Source of the DNA: Sanderia malayensis
Lineage: Eukaryota > Cnidaria > Scyphozoa > Semaeostomeae > Pelagiidae
Assembly (NCBI GenBank): GCA_013076295.1
Contig: RQOL01000374.1
Span: forward strand, 2,408,743-2,472,742
DNA length: 64,000 nucleotides
Reading direction: 5' to 3'
The stretch's first letter is position 1, and each line of letters begins with the position of its first letter. Of this stretch, positions 35,306 to 45,427 are shown piece by piece. The position numbers were made by a program, and so were the translations under genes. The notes beneath the pieces are model-generated. The model was not told the origin of the DNA. It ran no database searches and worked only from the letters and a program-made list of their open reading frames with translations.

Positions 35306-35557
35306 GCGAGATGGAGTCGAAACAAATCAAATGAAACAGAAGTTTGTAGATAGAACAAAGGTCGGTCATTTCTTGTGACCCACCAGACACCCACTAGGCA
35401 AGAGATCTCAGCTGAGTGGAGTGGAATGGATTTGCACAAGAGCAATTCCAAGTCGACAAAAGTTTGCCCGGAACAAGATCAAAGGTATGATAATCCTATT
35501 GCGGCATATGCAGAAAATTCTCCCAAGGAATGCTGTTGTACAGGATTGCTTACTTAA

Positions 35558-35692
35558 CAATACACCTTTTGCATCGTGCGTATTTTGGAAGTCTGGCACT
35601 AGTTCTTGGGTGAAAAATTATTTCACCCTCAGCATCTTTTTCACCCAAAAACTAGTGCCAGACCTCTAAATACGCACGATGCAAAAGGTGTA
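35558..35692. mobile_element. 135-bp palindromic MITE-like element abutting the Kolobok element
   Basis: TACACCTTTTGCATCGTGCG, then GTCTGGCACTAG, then GGGTGAAAAA form arms of ~57 bp that pair almost perfectly with the sequence ending at 35692, around a ~20-bp centre. TTAA occurs at 35554-35557 and again at 35693-35696, so it may be a TTAA-targeting element. The right TTAA is shared with the left end of the Kolobok element. Confidence 0.65.
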
Positions 35693-36199
35693 TTAAAGGG
35701 CTTATGCAGCTTAAAATCACATATTGATTTTTTTACGGAAATGAAAAGAAAAAGATCTGAGTATCACTATGAACCTATTTTGAGTGTTTTCTGACGAGTG
35801 TAACTATGTTTTTTTTCAAGCTCAAACACACCCAGGTCTGTTGAAGAGCTGTGACGTCAGTTTGATGACACGCGAATCATTTTTTATAGGGGTCAGTATG
35901 GGAAAATTTGGTCGCGTGCCACAGTTTTTTTAATAACTCGACTTAGGCGACGCCGATTTCAATTATCTCACCCGTGGCTAAAAGCACGATATTTTCCTCA
36001 CATGATGAGCCAATTTCCGTTGTTTTCAATAGAACACAGAAATTTTGACAAATTTTGAAAAAAATAAAATTTTGATGATTTTGGTAAAATGTGACGTCAG
36101 AATGAACCAAGCTGTTGTTCTTCAACTTTTGTCCTCTGAACAAGAGCCGGACCTGCATGCTGAAACAGTATCCGGATAATATCTATTCAACTATTCAAA

Positions 36200-37171
36200 A
36201 TGTCGGAAAGCGAGTTTTCCAGTTCAAGTTCCTCCTCCTCAGACAATGAAAGAAGAAGTCTTTTTGAGAGCAGCGAAGAAGAGGGATACTATGCAGTAGT
36301 CAGTTCTTTAGGTAGGAATTCCTTACGAAGGAGAACCCCTTGCCAGACCTGGAGTTGAGTACGGCAGCAACAACGAAGAATCTGGTTGTGACGGCCTATC
36401 CCTGCAAGAGCTAGATGTCCGTTTTGAAAATATTTCTTCGATTGACAAATGGTTAGTTTTTATTGCCGTTTAATAAATTTGTAGCAACTGTCGAACTCTA
36501 ATTTTATGGAATCACATGATGTAGCTCAGGGTACTATTTCGTTCAGGTGCACTTGCCATCACTGCCGTAGAGATTTTCTGCAAGGCCCAAGGGAATACCG
36601 CTGTTGCAGAGAAATAGCTGAAGCATCAGGGAAGCTGACTTTTGATGGCAGTATCGAACGTATCCTGTGCATTACAAAACACGAGGATTTTCCAGCAGTC
36701 ACAAACACTGTCGTTCTTGAAACGACTGGTCATGAACTGCGAGATAGAATTGGCCGACGCTATCGCCAACGAGCAGGACAGTCCAAAAACGAGTAAGTTA
36801 CATACAACACATGATGTGAGTATATATCATGACCGTAACGCAGTGGTAATTATTGGAGGTCTGATTTAAAAATGTGCGTGAAATGTTTTAGCAAGTAGGG
36901 GTGTTTGGCCCCTCCAATGCTGCCATTGTCACTACAGGTCTGATATCTTAAATAGCGTTGCATTTGTGATAAACTGATAAGAAAAATGTATTGATCTCTC
37001 TGTAGATATTTAAGAGCAGTTGCCTATCGTTGGGTAACCAGATATCTTTTTGGTTACCTGGATGGGATAACGCAAGACCATTGTCAGCATGTATATATAA
37101 CTACATTCGAGCAAAATTTCCAACTAGCAGAACACATGGCTATGCCTCTACAGAGGAAAGAACATAGGTAA
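36200..37171 (+). pseudogene. P2X7-C-terminal-domain-like protein, three exons
   Basis: Exon 1 (36200-36451) starts MSESEFSSSSSSSDNERRSL, an acidic Ser-rich leader, then IPYEGEPLARPGVEYG and SLQELDVRFENISSIDKW. Exon 2 (36547-36792, acceptor TTCAG, donor GTAAGT) has CTCHHC, YRCCREI, ILCITKHEDFPAV and RYRQRAG. Exon 3 (37006-37171) has YLRAVAYRWVTRYLFGYL. The CxCxxC...CC cluster, 'CITxHxDFPAV' and 'YRxxAYRxxxxW' match the zinc-binding C-terminal domain of P2X7 receptors, which occurs alone in many invertebrate proteins. No ion-channel part is present. Frames in exon 1 disagree by one base near 36310, so this copy looks frameshifted. Splice phases agree at both introns. It shares a transposon with a THAP transposase, so a role in transposition or regulation is possible but unproven. 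Confidence 0.7.
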
Positions 37172-37180
37172 GAAGATTCA

Positions 37181-40100
37181 TTATTCTTGATGAGGACAAT
37201 GTCCTCGTGAATGTCCTTTCATCGGCAATTTGCACTTTTTGCAGCACCTTGTTCTTCTTTCAGAGGTTGAAATTGGCGTTGGTAATGGCATTGCATTCAA
37301 AGCCTCCAAGAAATGTTGTTCGGGTTCTGAAAAGGAATGTAAGTTAGTGATTACTGCAGCTCTCTGCTGATATATCTTAATATTTAATGCCGTGTGTAAG
37401 ATTTGCCATACCAGGAGGAAATTTTGGTGTTTCAAGCAGCTGCTTTTCTTTATATCGCTGCACTGCAACTGTCTTTGATGATCGATTTGAGAACTGTGTG
37501 CAAAGTGGATCTGGGCGTGCCTCAGCATGTTGATCCGAGATGACTTTCAGCTGATGCAGTGAAGTTGAAAACATTGTATTTTTAATACTATTTACATAAT
37601 CTAAGGATGAAATGCATAAAATTATGATTTTTATTTGCCAGATTGGAAGTAGGACAGATATATGTTCTGGAGAACAGTGCAAATATTTTGGATGGATACA
37701 CATAAGGCTTACCATATGTTGGTAGAACAGCAACTTCTCGAACCACTTCTTCACCGAGTTTAAATTTTGGGTATGTCACATTATAATAGACGCTGCCATC
37801 CTTTGCTCTCTGTGACACCCTTTTTATATTTTCGTTAAAGTGCAGCATAGCCAGGACATGCCTGAAAAATAGAGATGCAAAAACAATCTTTAATGATGAC
37901 CATTTGAAAATGCCAACTTTCCATGTGATAAATCCATGTAATTTACCTGCAGTATGTACCAAGCCAAGAGAAATGAATCATTTTTGGGTGCCAGTGATTT
38001 AAAGTTGAATGGAAACTTTCCAAGCAACTTGTTTGTGAATCAGATGACAAGCGCTTTATTGCTGACAGTATTCTGGTGTTCATGGTGACAGAGTAAAGTC
38101 TCTCAAATGCATGTGAGCCTGTTAAAAGATTTGGATAAACAATAAAATACTGAAGAAAAATCATAAGGAAAGAAGTTATTCATAATAGTACTACCAACCA
38201 GACTTGATGTAATCTCGTTCTTCAATGTCTCCATGAGCACATTTGTCAAATAACTTGTCTGGATGGTCATGATGCTTGTTTGTTACATGGCGTAACATGG
38301 ACTTCCATTTGGCCAGAATCAAGTCACCAAATTCTTGCTTTGTGGATTGTGCAGACCAGAACAGATGGTTGCGTATGCCTTTGATCCAGCCAAGGACTGT
38401 CTCACATCCTGTCTCTTTACCAACAGTAAACAATTTCTTGGTGATACTTTTGCAGACATGCCACAAGTCATGAAAATGTTGCGTTTCGGGATGTTGTTCT
38501 CTGATCCATTTCGAAATACTTGTATGATGATCGCTGACAAAAGATGTTATCGGAAGTCCAGAATCCTCCAAGTATCTGAATGCACGTTTACAACCTTCTA
38601 GTTCGGCTCCAGTGCTGCTACCAACTTCATTTGCCTGTCAAATACAAGTATAGTATTGTAGGAAAGACATGTGTGAGAGAATGCTCATGTAAAAGACAAA
38701 TTAGAGGATATGATAACATACCTGCACTAATTCAAAGTGGACCAACTTTGATATGGTGTTAGAAAACATTGTATAAGCACCATACTTGGCACTGTGCCCC
38801 ATCGAATCAAACCGACCATCTCCTGACCATACAGTATCCTGCATGCCTGTCAACTTCTCCATCATCTGAGCCTGATGCTGCTTCCAAAAACTTAAAACAG
38901 ATGGAAACAACAATCTTTTCTGGTGTGCAAAGTATGTTCGTAATGAAACAGCAGATAAACCCATATGCTTGAACATCAGCATGACTTGGCTAATGCTAAC
39001 TCCAGACATCAAAATACCTGTTATAAATAATCATTCAACTGTGATTATGCTATTCAAGTTGATGTACCAAGAAGAATAATTTCTCAGAAAAAGGAAAAAG
39101 AAAACCTTACCAAAACTCATCATGAGATTGCCAGCAGGAAGATGGTGAAACAAGAAAGGGTGGCTATGCCACTTAAACTTCTGACCACAGTGAGTGCATG
39201 ACTGTATCACCGTAGCCATTGTACCATGTCTTTGTATCTCTACAGAAGGGTTTGCTGCTTTACACGAAAACCAAAACATCCCAAAAAGTGACATCAGCAT
39301 TCCCCAAAAAACCACAAACTTTGGCTCATCAGCAGGCTTTGTACCAGTTGGAACACTGCAAAGAATTGAGAATTGAGGAATTATAATTTTACTGAGGTTT
39401 GTAGCTAAAAAGTCCTTTTGAATTCAGAGTTTGTTTACATTTTAAGATATAGTGTAGCTACCTAATGGTGGAGTTATTTCCACTATTAAACTCTGTTGCA
39501 TTTTCTTCACAGGAGGACCAATCTGTATCACTCTCACTCGCAGTGCCATCATCCACATTCATATCACAAGGTTTATCCAAGTCTTCCTGGTGCATGTGGT
39601 CATAAAAACTTGGCCCATCTGAATATTCTTCATCACCATGCGACTGTGCAAAAAGTTTACAAAAAAATATGATAATTACTTTAAGTATTTTTACAAAGTA
39701 TGTATATGTAAATCACTTACTTCTTCATTGTCAGTGATTTGTGAAAGTTTCTTCTTATAATATCAAATTGACTTTTTCAGAGCAATGATGGTTTGAATTC
39801 TCTCGTCACAGGTATGGCAGTCCGAGGTATGGCAGTCCTCAGAATCATTGCTTTCCATATCATAGCTGGCAATGGTCTGCAAATTAATACATCTTTCTAT
39901 ACTAAATACAGACAAACATTTATGCTTATAGAATCAATTTTCTAGTGGAATGAGTTTATTGCTTTTTGACTCCAACTGTTACTAACCGTTTTTAGATCTC
40001 GTTTGTTGTAAGCAACAGCAACTTTAGGCCCAATGACCAAGTCGATCGTGGGAACTGCGTCTTTTTTCAGGGATATATTTTTTCCCAGCTCTTTCGCTAT

Positions 40101-40394
40101 CTGTCTGTTCACATTGAAGCAGGAATCGGAAAAATGAACGGAACACAGAGAAGATGATGCTGTAGGCTGCCAATTTTTGCGGTGTCTCCTGACAAACTGT
40201 ACCCAAGTACGATACAGAGCAGGGTATTTGGAAGAGTTCGGGAACTTATGGAGAGAGATATCCTCGGTGAATTGAGTATTTGTGCAACTCTCGCCATTGG
40301 GTCCACCCGCAATACACGATCGACCATGAAATGTCCTTTTTCTACACTCTTCTACAACCGCATCAGTATTTGTTGCCATTTTTTCAATTGTCAC
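37181..40394 (-). pseudogene. THAP-domain Kolobok-like transposase, about nine exons
   Basis: Exon 1 (39987-40394) encodes a THAP zinc finger: CxxG...C, LHKFPNSSKYPALYRTWVQF and SSLCSVHFSDSCF. Later exons give an acidic linker (SHGDEEYSDGP), KFVVFWGMLMSLFGMF with a CTHCGQKFKWHSHPF zinc knuckle, and the catalytic core. Candidate acidic residues are SGDGRFDSMGHSAKYG (about 38.79 kb), SFVSDHHTSISKWI (about 38.53 kb) and TSCLESFHS (about 38.03 kb). It ends in a zinc motif, RCCKKCKLPMKGHSRGHC. Introns have standard ends (for example donor GTTAGT after 39987). THAP transposases bind the element's ends and cut and paste it. An in-frame TGA lies in exon 2, about ten codons after DERIQTIIALK, so this copy is probably inactive unless that part is spliced out. 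Confidence 0.8.
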
Positions 40395-40680
40395 TAATGA
40401 AAAGGGCCACTTATTTGTTGTTGGCAGGCCGGTTTTTAGTTGTTGGCAGGCCGGTTTTTGTTGTTAGCAGCCGTGGCTCACAAGGGTGTCTGGGATTGCG
40501 CATCATTCTGACGTCAATTTCTTCAACAGAATTTGTCCAAATTCCGTAGTTTGACAATGAATAACACAAAAACTACTAAATATTTTTAAATTCTATCTGC
40601 CGCATGTTGATAAGCATGTTGAATTCTATACTTTTCAGCAAAAAAACTATATGTGATTTTAAGCTGCATAAGTCCTTTAA

Positions 40681-41486
40681 TCAGGCAAGCTGGTACAACC
40701 GCATGCGAGGATGGAGAGGTGAACTGATGCGAGTGTATTATCATTCGAGTAGAAATAGTCCATCAAGAACGACAATGCAGTCAGATAGTTCATCTTGGCG
40801 AAAGAGAAAGAATTTGGATTGGAAATGGCATTTCTTGTGTCAAAAAGTAAACAAGCAATATGCGAATGCCATCTAATTCTTGCGAACCAAGTGTTAACGA
40901 AGTGTTCGTTTTTGGTGTGCAGTTTTTTTACGATTCAGTCTGATTTGCTCGAAAGGAGAATTTTTAAAATTAAATTGTAAAAATATTTCTTTCGGGCAAA
41001 TCAAGTAACACAATTCGTAGAATGGAAGAAAACGATCGGTGTGGTTATCACGTTTTTCAGATTTCTCTTTAATATTATTATTTGAAGAGAAACTTGAAAT
41101 ACGTGATAATGAGCGCATTGTCATCGTCCCCGCTTTCCTTTTTTAGTATTTAAAGAGGAAAGGGGAGAAGAGGACAATGATTTAAAAACCGAAGTTCGTA
41201 TTTAAAGAAGAAGAAGAAAGAGAAAGGAGGTGACAATGACCTGAGCGGAAGGTCATTGTATTGCTGCTTGCGTTTGCCGTAAATAGATGTTGCAAAATAC
41301 TATTGACAGAGTTCCCAAGCGGTAAAAAAAAGGAAAATATTTTTCAGATAATTATGCGAGAGAGAGAGAGAGAGAGCATGTAGAAAAGGGAGAGAGAGTT
41401 AGGAGGAGGAGAAAGATTCTACAACATGCATACCTAGATACATGTATATGTATTTATGAAGTAAAGTGTAAATGCATAGTTACTTG
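40681..41486. other. AT-rich spacer with short hairpins and GA-rich tracts
   Basis: No gene supported. CAATGACCT...AGGTCATTG (41234-41258) is a 9-bp hairpin. (GA)n and GAAGAA tracts lie near 41205-41415. An open frame at 40604-40876 crosses the transposon edge and is not a gene. Confidence 0.4.
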
Positions 41487-41894
41487 TTAAAGCATGTGTT
41501 TGTTTGTTAGTTGTTCGCTCCAGATGGGAAATGTGATTGTGTCTTCTTCTTTGTTGTTGTCATCTTCTTCTTCTTCTTCGTGTTTGATTTGGAAGTTCTC
41601 CATTTGGGCGGCTTTGTGAGTGGTGTAGATAAGGAGCGGATCAGGAGTGTTTTCGGCTTCTGGAGGAGTATCATCATCATCATCATCGTCATCATCATCA
41701 ACATCATCATCGTCGTCGTCGTCAATTGAGATGATGGTGTGGTCTTTTGTGATTTTGTGGTGGGTGTTAATGTTCGAGGAAGAGAAGGCTGATGACGACG
41801 TTTGCCACGGGTTGGTGTTGTTGCTGTTTGATGAAATGAACAGGATAGTGGTTATTGTGTTGTGATGCGAGCAAGTTTCCTTTTCAAGTATCAA
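41487..41894 (-). CDS. Hypothetical acidic low-complexity protein (135 aa)
   Basis: Begins MILEKETCSHHNTITTI, with an Asp run (about 18 Asp residues, from GAT/GAC triplets) and a Glu/Asp/Lys-rich tail. The opposite strand is also open because of the triplet repeat, so coding status is doubtful. No family is recognised. Confidence 0.25.
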   Translation of the reverse strand: MILEKETCSHHNTITTILFISSNSNNTNPWQTSSSAFSSSNINTHHKITKDHTIISIDDDDDDDVDDDDDDDDDDTPPEAENTPDPLLIYTTHKAAQMENFQIKHEEEEEDDNNKEEDTITFPIWSEQLTNKHML

Positions 41895-41998
41895 TTGTCG
41901 AATTTTTGATGTGCCAAGTTCATGTTGAGAATTGCGAGTTTCTTCTCGTGAAGTTGGAGCAATCGTTTTTGTAGTAGTAGTAGTGGGATAGTTCGCTA

Positions 41999-42857
41999 GT
42001 TTGCGATCTTGACAGAAGAAGAAGCGTGTGGTTTTTCCTTTGTCTTTTTTGTTTTCTTTAACAGTGGTGGTGTGAGTGTTGCTCTATAATTATCATCTTG
42101 ATTATTAATATATGCTTGTTGTACATCTTCTTGTTCTTCTGGTGCTGCTGTTGCTGCTGTAGGTGAGGAGGACATTGTAGACGACAACGATGACAAAGAG
42201 GAATCATCATTGAGCAAGAAGGGAGAACAACGTATTACTGCTGTTGGTGAGATTTCGGTCCTTTTTTTTTTAGGACGAGGGGGGGCGTTTGCGTTTGGTG
42301 TTGCAACGAGCAGTAGCTGCGCTGTCGCTGCCGGCGCCACTGAGGAAGACGAAGTGGACGTCTTTGTGTTTGTTGACGTGTTTGTTGAGGACGATCTGGT
42401 GCACGATGTTGGTGTTGCCAGTGATGTGCTTTTCGTGACAGTAGATGTTGATGAACGGTTTTTGACATTGTCCGTGATGCATGAACGTTGTGCACAGTAG
42501 GTAGTCTTTTTGTTTTGCAGTGATGTCAGTGCCGCTGAAGTCGTCGTCGTCGAGGACGATTGGTGCTGTGTTGGAGGGCATGATGGTGACACCGGAGAAT
42601 GTGGTGGTGGATAGGAACGGAGGACGAGGAGATGATGATGATGATGATTTGATGCCGACGTCCATGTTGGCAATGGCATCGGTGGTATTTTTGACGTTGT
42701 CATTGCTGACTGCATCGCCGATGCTGCCACCGCCACCACCGCCGCCGCTGCTGCCACTGCCCCCACCGCCGCTGCTGTTGCGGGAGAGAGGAGCGGCGAA
42801 CATGCGTAAGGGGCCACTCTCAGGAAAACGTCGTTTGGTGGCGTATGAAGAAGACAA
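41999..42857 (-). pseudogene. Hypothetical nuclear-type protein with a homopolymer frame break
   Basis: The first frame (42270-42857) reads MSSSYATKRRFPESGPLRMF, a Gly/Ser run, PIVLDDDDFSGTDITAKQKD and LLCTTFMHHGQCQKPFINIY, which looks like real protein. At the run of C and ten A bases near 42266-42280 it hits a stop. The neighbouring frame then continues RPKKKRTEISPTAVI and an acidic tail down to about 41996. One base added or lost in the A run would join the frames, giving a nuclear-localisation-like PRPKKKR. This may be a sequencing or assembly error, a pseudogene or a slippery site. No family is recognised. Confidence 0.35.
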
Positions 42858-44025
42858 TTATGATGATGATTTATCGCAGCTGCAAGCGACGTTGTCACCG
42901 GCATTGTTGCCGGAGGAAGTGGATGCCGTTCTTGTTGCTGCTGTTGCTGGTGCGGAAAGCGCGACCAACAGTTCGTCGAGTGGGTAAGTGTTGAGTAAGC
43001 AGCTGGATTTGTTACGATAGGCGTTGAATAGTTTTAGGCTTTCCGACAGACACAGGTAGGCGCACGGCTGAGCCGCGACAGTGTGAATGCATTGGAAGAG
43101 CTCTTGGAAGGCGTTGTTGTGTAGCCAGGTGGTGCAATTGGTGTCGGCTTTTTGTTTTGGCTTGAACTGGACCACGGGTGCCAATGTTTGCGTCGGTGTG
43201 CTGTTGATCGATGCAATGCAACAGATAGTGAAGTTTTTGGTCGGGAACGAAGAAAAGTTCGGGCTGTTGGAGGCAATACGGGAGCCGGTCAAGGGAGAAA
43301 GGGAATGTGGTGTGATTGTCCAGATACAGTTCCAGAAGGCGCTCGAGGCGGTCAGACAGGGGTACGAGGAGAAATTCAATCTACGGACAAGGACATTGTG
43401 TCATGTGTGTTGCTTGCACTCTGCCTATCAATGGTGCAAGCACGTGAATTTGCGTGAGAGACAGAAGCGACGTTTGTGTTTGGAGTGTTTTCTGATGAAT
43501 AACATCGAGGCGGGCGTGATCAATGTGATGGAAGGTCGAGTGGCGTTGCCCGAGGTTTGCAGGACTCATGTCGACTACAAGTATGTGTTGTGTCACGTGG
43601 CGCTGTCGTTAGGAGGTTCGTGTTTTAGACAGGTGTTTTCGCGCAAAGTGTTGGAAGAGACGCTCGCCTACAATAGGTTGACGTGTGTCAAGGGGATGGA
43701 CGTGCCGGCGGTCATGGGTAGAAGAGGAGAGGCGGTGTGCATACCGTGGCGGCTGCTCGAACACATGATGACGTGTCCATCGTCGGGGATGCACGGTTTG
43801 CGTCGAGTTTATACGGAGGGATTGGGTCGAGCATATCAGCACGTGGAGTTGTGGGACGACGAGAGGGAGTATTTTCATTTCAGTGCTAAACAGCGACGAG
43901 CAGCCGTTGTGGATTGGGCCAATGCGGCGATGTTTCGTGTGAACAAGGCTCAGAGAGAGTTGCAAGTGTCATCCTGCGCCGTGTGTTTGGGTGCGTTGAA
44001 AGATATATTGTGCCAAAGAAAGTAG
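42802..44025 (+). CDS. Unrecognised Cys-rich protein, probably two exons
   Basis: Exon 2 (within about 43058-44025) has strong coding character: MQQIVKFLVGNEEKFGLLEA, LCHVCCLHSAYQWCKHVNLR, LCLECFLMNNIEAGVINVME, MTCPSSGMHGLRRVYTEGLG and a final CAVCLGALKDILC. The CxxC pairs (CHVC, CLEC, CAVC) suggest zinc binding. A possible exon 1 from 42802 (MRKGPLSGKRRLVAYEEDNY, acidic) ends at a perfect donor, GGGTAAGT, at about 42985 in the same frame; several AG acceptors lie at 43035-43130. Exon 1 overlaps the minus-strand frame at 42270-42857, and only one of the two may be real. A polyadenylation signal follows. I do not recognise a family; a large-DNA-virus origin is one possibility. Confidence 0.5.
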
Positions 44026-44095
44026 GGGAGACGAACAAGAAGAAGAAGAAGAAGAAGAAAGAGACGATTAGTTTGCTTTTTGTATTATTAATTTT

Positions 44096-44101
44096 AATAA
44101 A
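44096..44101 (+). terminator. Polyadenylation signal AATAAA
   Basis: AATAAA lies 70 bp after the stop codon of the Cys-rich protein gene, in an AT-rich stretch after a GAA triplet run. This is a good position for cleavage and polyadenylation of that transcript. Confidence 0.55.
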
Positions 44102-44324
44102 AAAATACAGTTAGCAAAAAATGCAAATAGAGTGTATTTGTTCGTTTTATCCTGTGCGGTTTTGAACGATTTTGGCTATCTCGCGTCTGGTGTTGGGAGT
44201 CATATGCAGCTGTGGCGGTGTACTGGGCAGTTCTTGCAACGGAGTGTCCGAGTCAGAATTTGTCGCCAACGCATGGATGACGTTGGTGGCTGACGACAAT
44301 AACGTGTTGAATGGAGTTGATTTC

Positions 44325-44398
44325 TTATCTATTTACCACTGCTGGTGATATGTTTTCATTATTGTTGAGACTGATTGTATCGACATCATCATCATCAG

Positions 44399-44433
<35 letters not shown>

Positions 44434-45183
44434 CGATCATCGTCGGCAGCGTAGTTGTGTGCGGACGTTTCAGGGTGGCGACGGTGGCAGCGGAGGATGA
44501 TGATGCTGTTGCTGCTGCTGCTGCGGTTACTGCTGCAATTGCTGCTGCTGCCGCAATACAAAAATACAAAGGTACAAGATACAAAGATACAAAGGTACAA
44601 AGGTACAAAGGTACCAAGATACAAAGGTACAAAGATGCCAAAGATGCCAAAGATACAAAAACAAATCAAGAAACAAATGAAAAGCTACGAGAGACAGTAT
44701 CGAATCGATCTGTCTTTGGACAATGACAATGCCGACAACGAACACGACATCAACAACTCCCACAATCTGATTGCCTACGCCCTCAAAGAATTTCAGGTAC
44801 TGACGAGTGTGAAGACCGTTGAGAAGAATGGTGGAACGATCACTGACCTGTTTGCCTTTCAAAACGGCCTTGCAAGTGAGTAGACAGGATATGTCGTACC
44901 AGTTGTGCGGGTTGGAGTCGTCGCTGTCGTCACCCGGCAAGAGGATGAAGACACAGTCGTCTTTCTGTTGCGTTTGCGTGTTCGTGTTGCGAAAGTTGCA
45001 GAGTTCTGTCGGGAATATGGGACTGCAGATTATTTGTTGGTGTTGTTTGCCGTTCGGGTTCTGCATTGCTTTTGTATACTGCTTTATGTTGGTTTTTTTG
45101 TCTTTATCCGCTATGGGAATGGATTGGTTGATTAGGTAGCCGCATTGACAACCCAGAAGATCTCTGATTGTGTTGCGTAGCAC
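44325..45183. other. Region open on both strands; coding strand uncertain
   Basis: The minus strand has a 218-codon frame (44527-45183) with DDCVFILLPGDDSDDSNPHN and WYDISCLLTCKAVLKGKQ. The plus strand has a 142-codon frame (44455-44883) with SYERQYRIDLSLDNDNADNE and LIAYALKEFQVLTSVK. Both look plausible and overlap. The minus frame ends in Leu/Tyr-rich sequence made by the GGTACAAA minisatellite, while the plus frame begins with poly-Leu from CTG triplets. I cannot choose between them, and neither matches a family I know. Confidence 0.35.
44385..44660. repeat. CAT/CTG triplet tracts and TACAAAGG minisatellite
   Basis: (ATC)n at 44385-44433, CTGCTG-rich sequence at 44505-44550, then about ten units of TACAAAGG(T/A) with some AGATGCCAA variants (44565-44655). 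These create the biased open frames on both strands. Confidence 0.75.
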
Positions 45184-45276
45184 CTGATTTGAAATGGATT
45201 TTGTAACTGCATTTTGTTACTGCTGTTGTTGTTGCTGGTGCTGCTATTGACACATTTCAGTTTATCCTCGTGATAA

Positions 45277-45378
45277 AAACGAACACTATGTTCGTTTCAA
45301 CATCTGCCTTAAAATGAACAATACCTCTATTTTAACAAGCAAATGATATGGAGCACCTTCGGCGGTCCATATCATTTG
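45277..45378. repeat. Two small hairpins upstream of the KDZ gene
   Basis: AAACGAAC...GTTCGTTT (45277-45297) and CAAATGATATGGA (45340-45352) pairing exactly with 45366-45378 around a 13-nt loop. They resemble the hairpins at 33.5-35.3 kb in size. Confidence 0.6.
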
Positions 45379-45427
45379 TTTATCGGCAACACCAACCAAG
45401 AACCAACTCATCCTCATCCCCTTTGTA

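Larger units (their letters stand above)
35697..40676. mobile_element. Complete Kolobok-type DNA transposon, TTAA target duplication
   Basis: The left end starts AGGGCTTATGCAGCTTAAAA (35697) and continues TCACATAT. The reverse complement of the right end (to 40676) starts AGGACTTATGCAGCTTAAAA and continues TCACATAT. Both are flanked by TTAA (35693-35696 and 40677-40680), the duplication characteristic of Kolobok (and piggyBac). The length is 4,980 bp. Inside are two genes in tail-to-tail arrangement: a P2X7-C-terminal-like gene on the plus strand and a THAP-domain transposase on the minus strand, their stop codons 9 bp apart. TGACGTCA words lie subterminally (35852, 36092, 40509). The ends are intact, while each gene seems to have one lesion. 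Confidence 0.85.

Noticed and set aside
41511..41865. Plus-strand frames rich in Ser, Ile and Val
   Set aside because: Produced by ATC/GTC triplet runs; the opposite strand is equally open.
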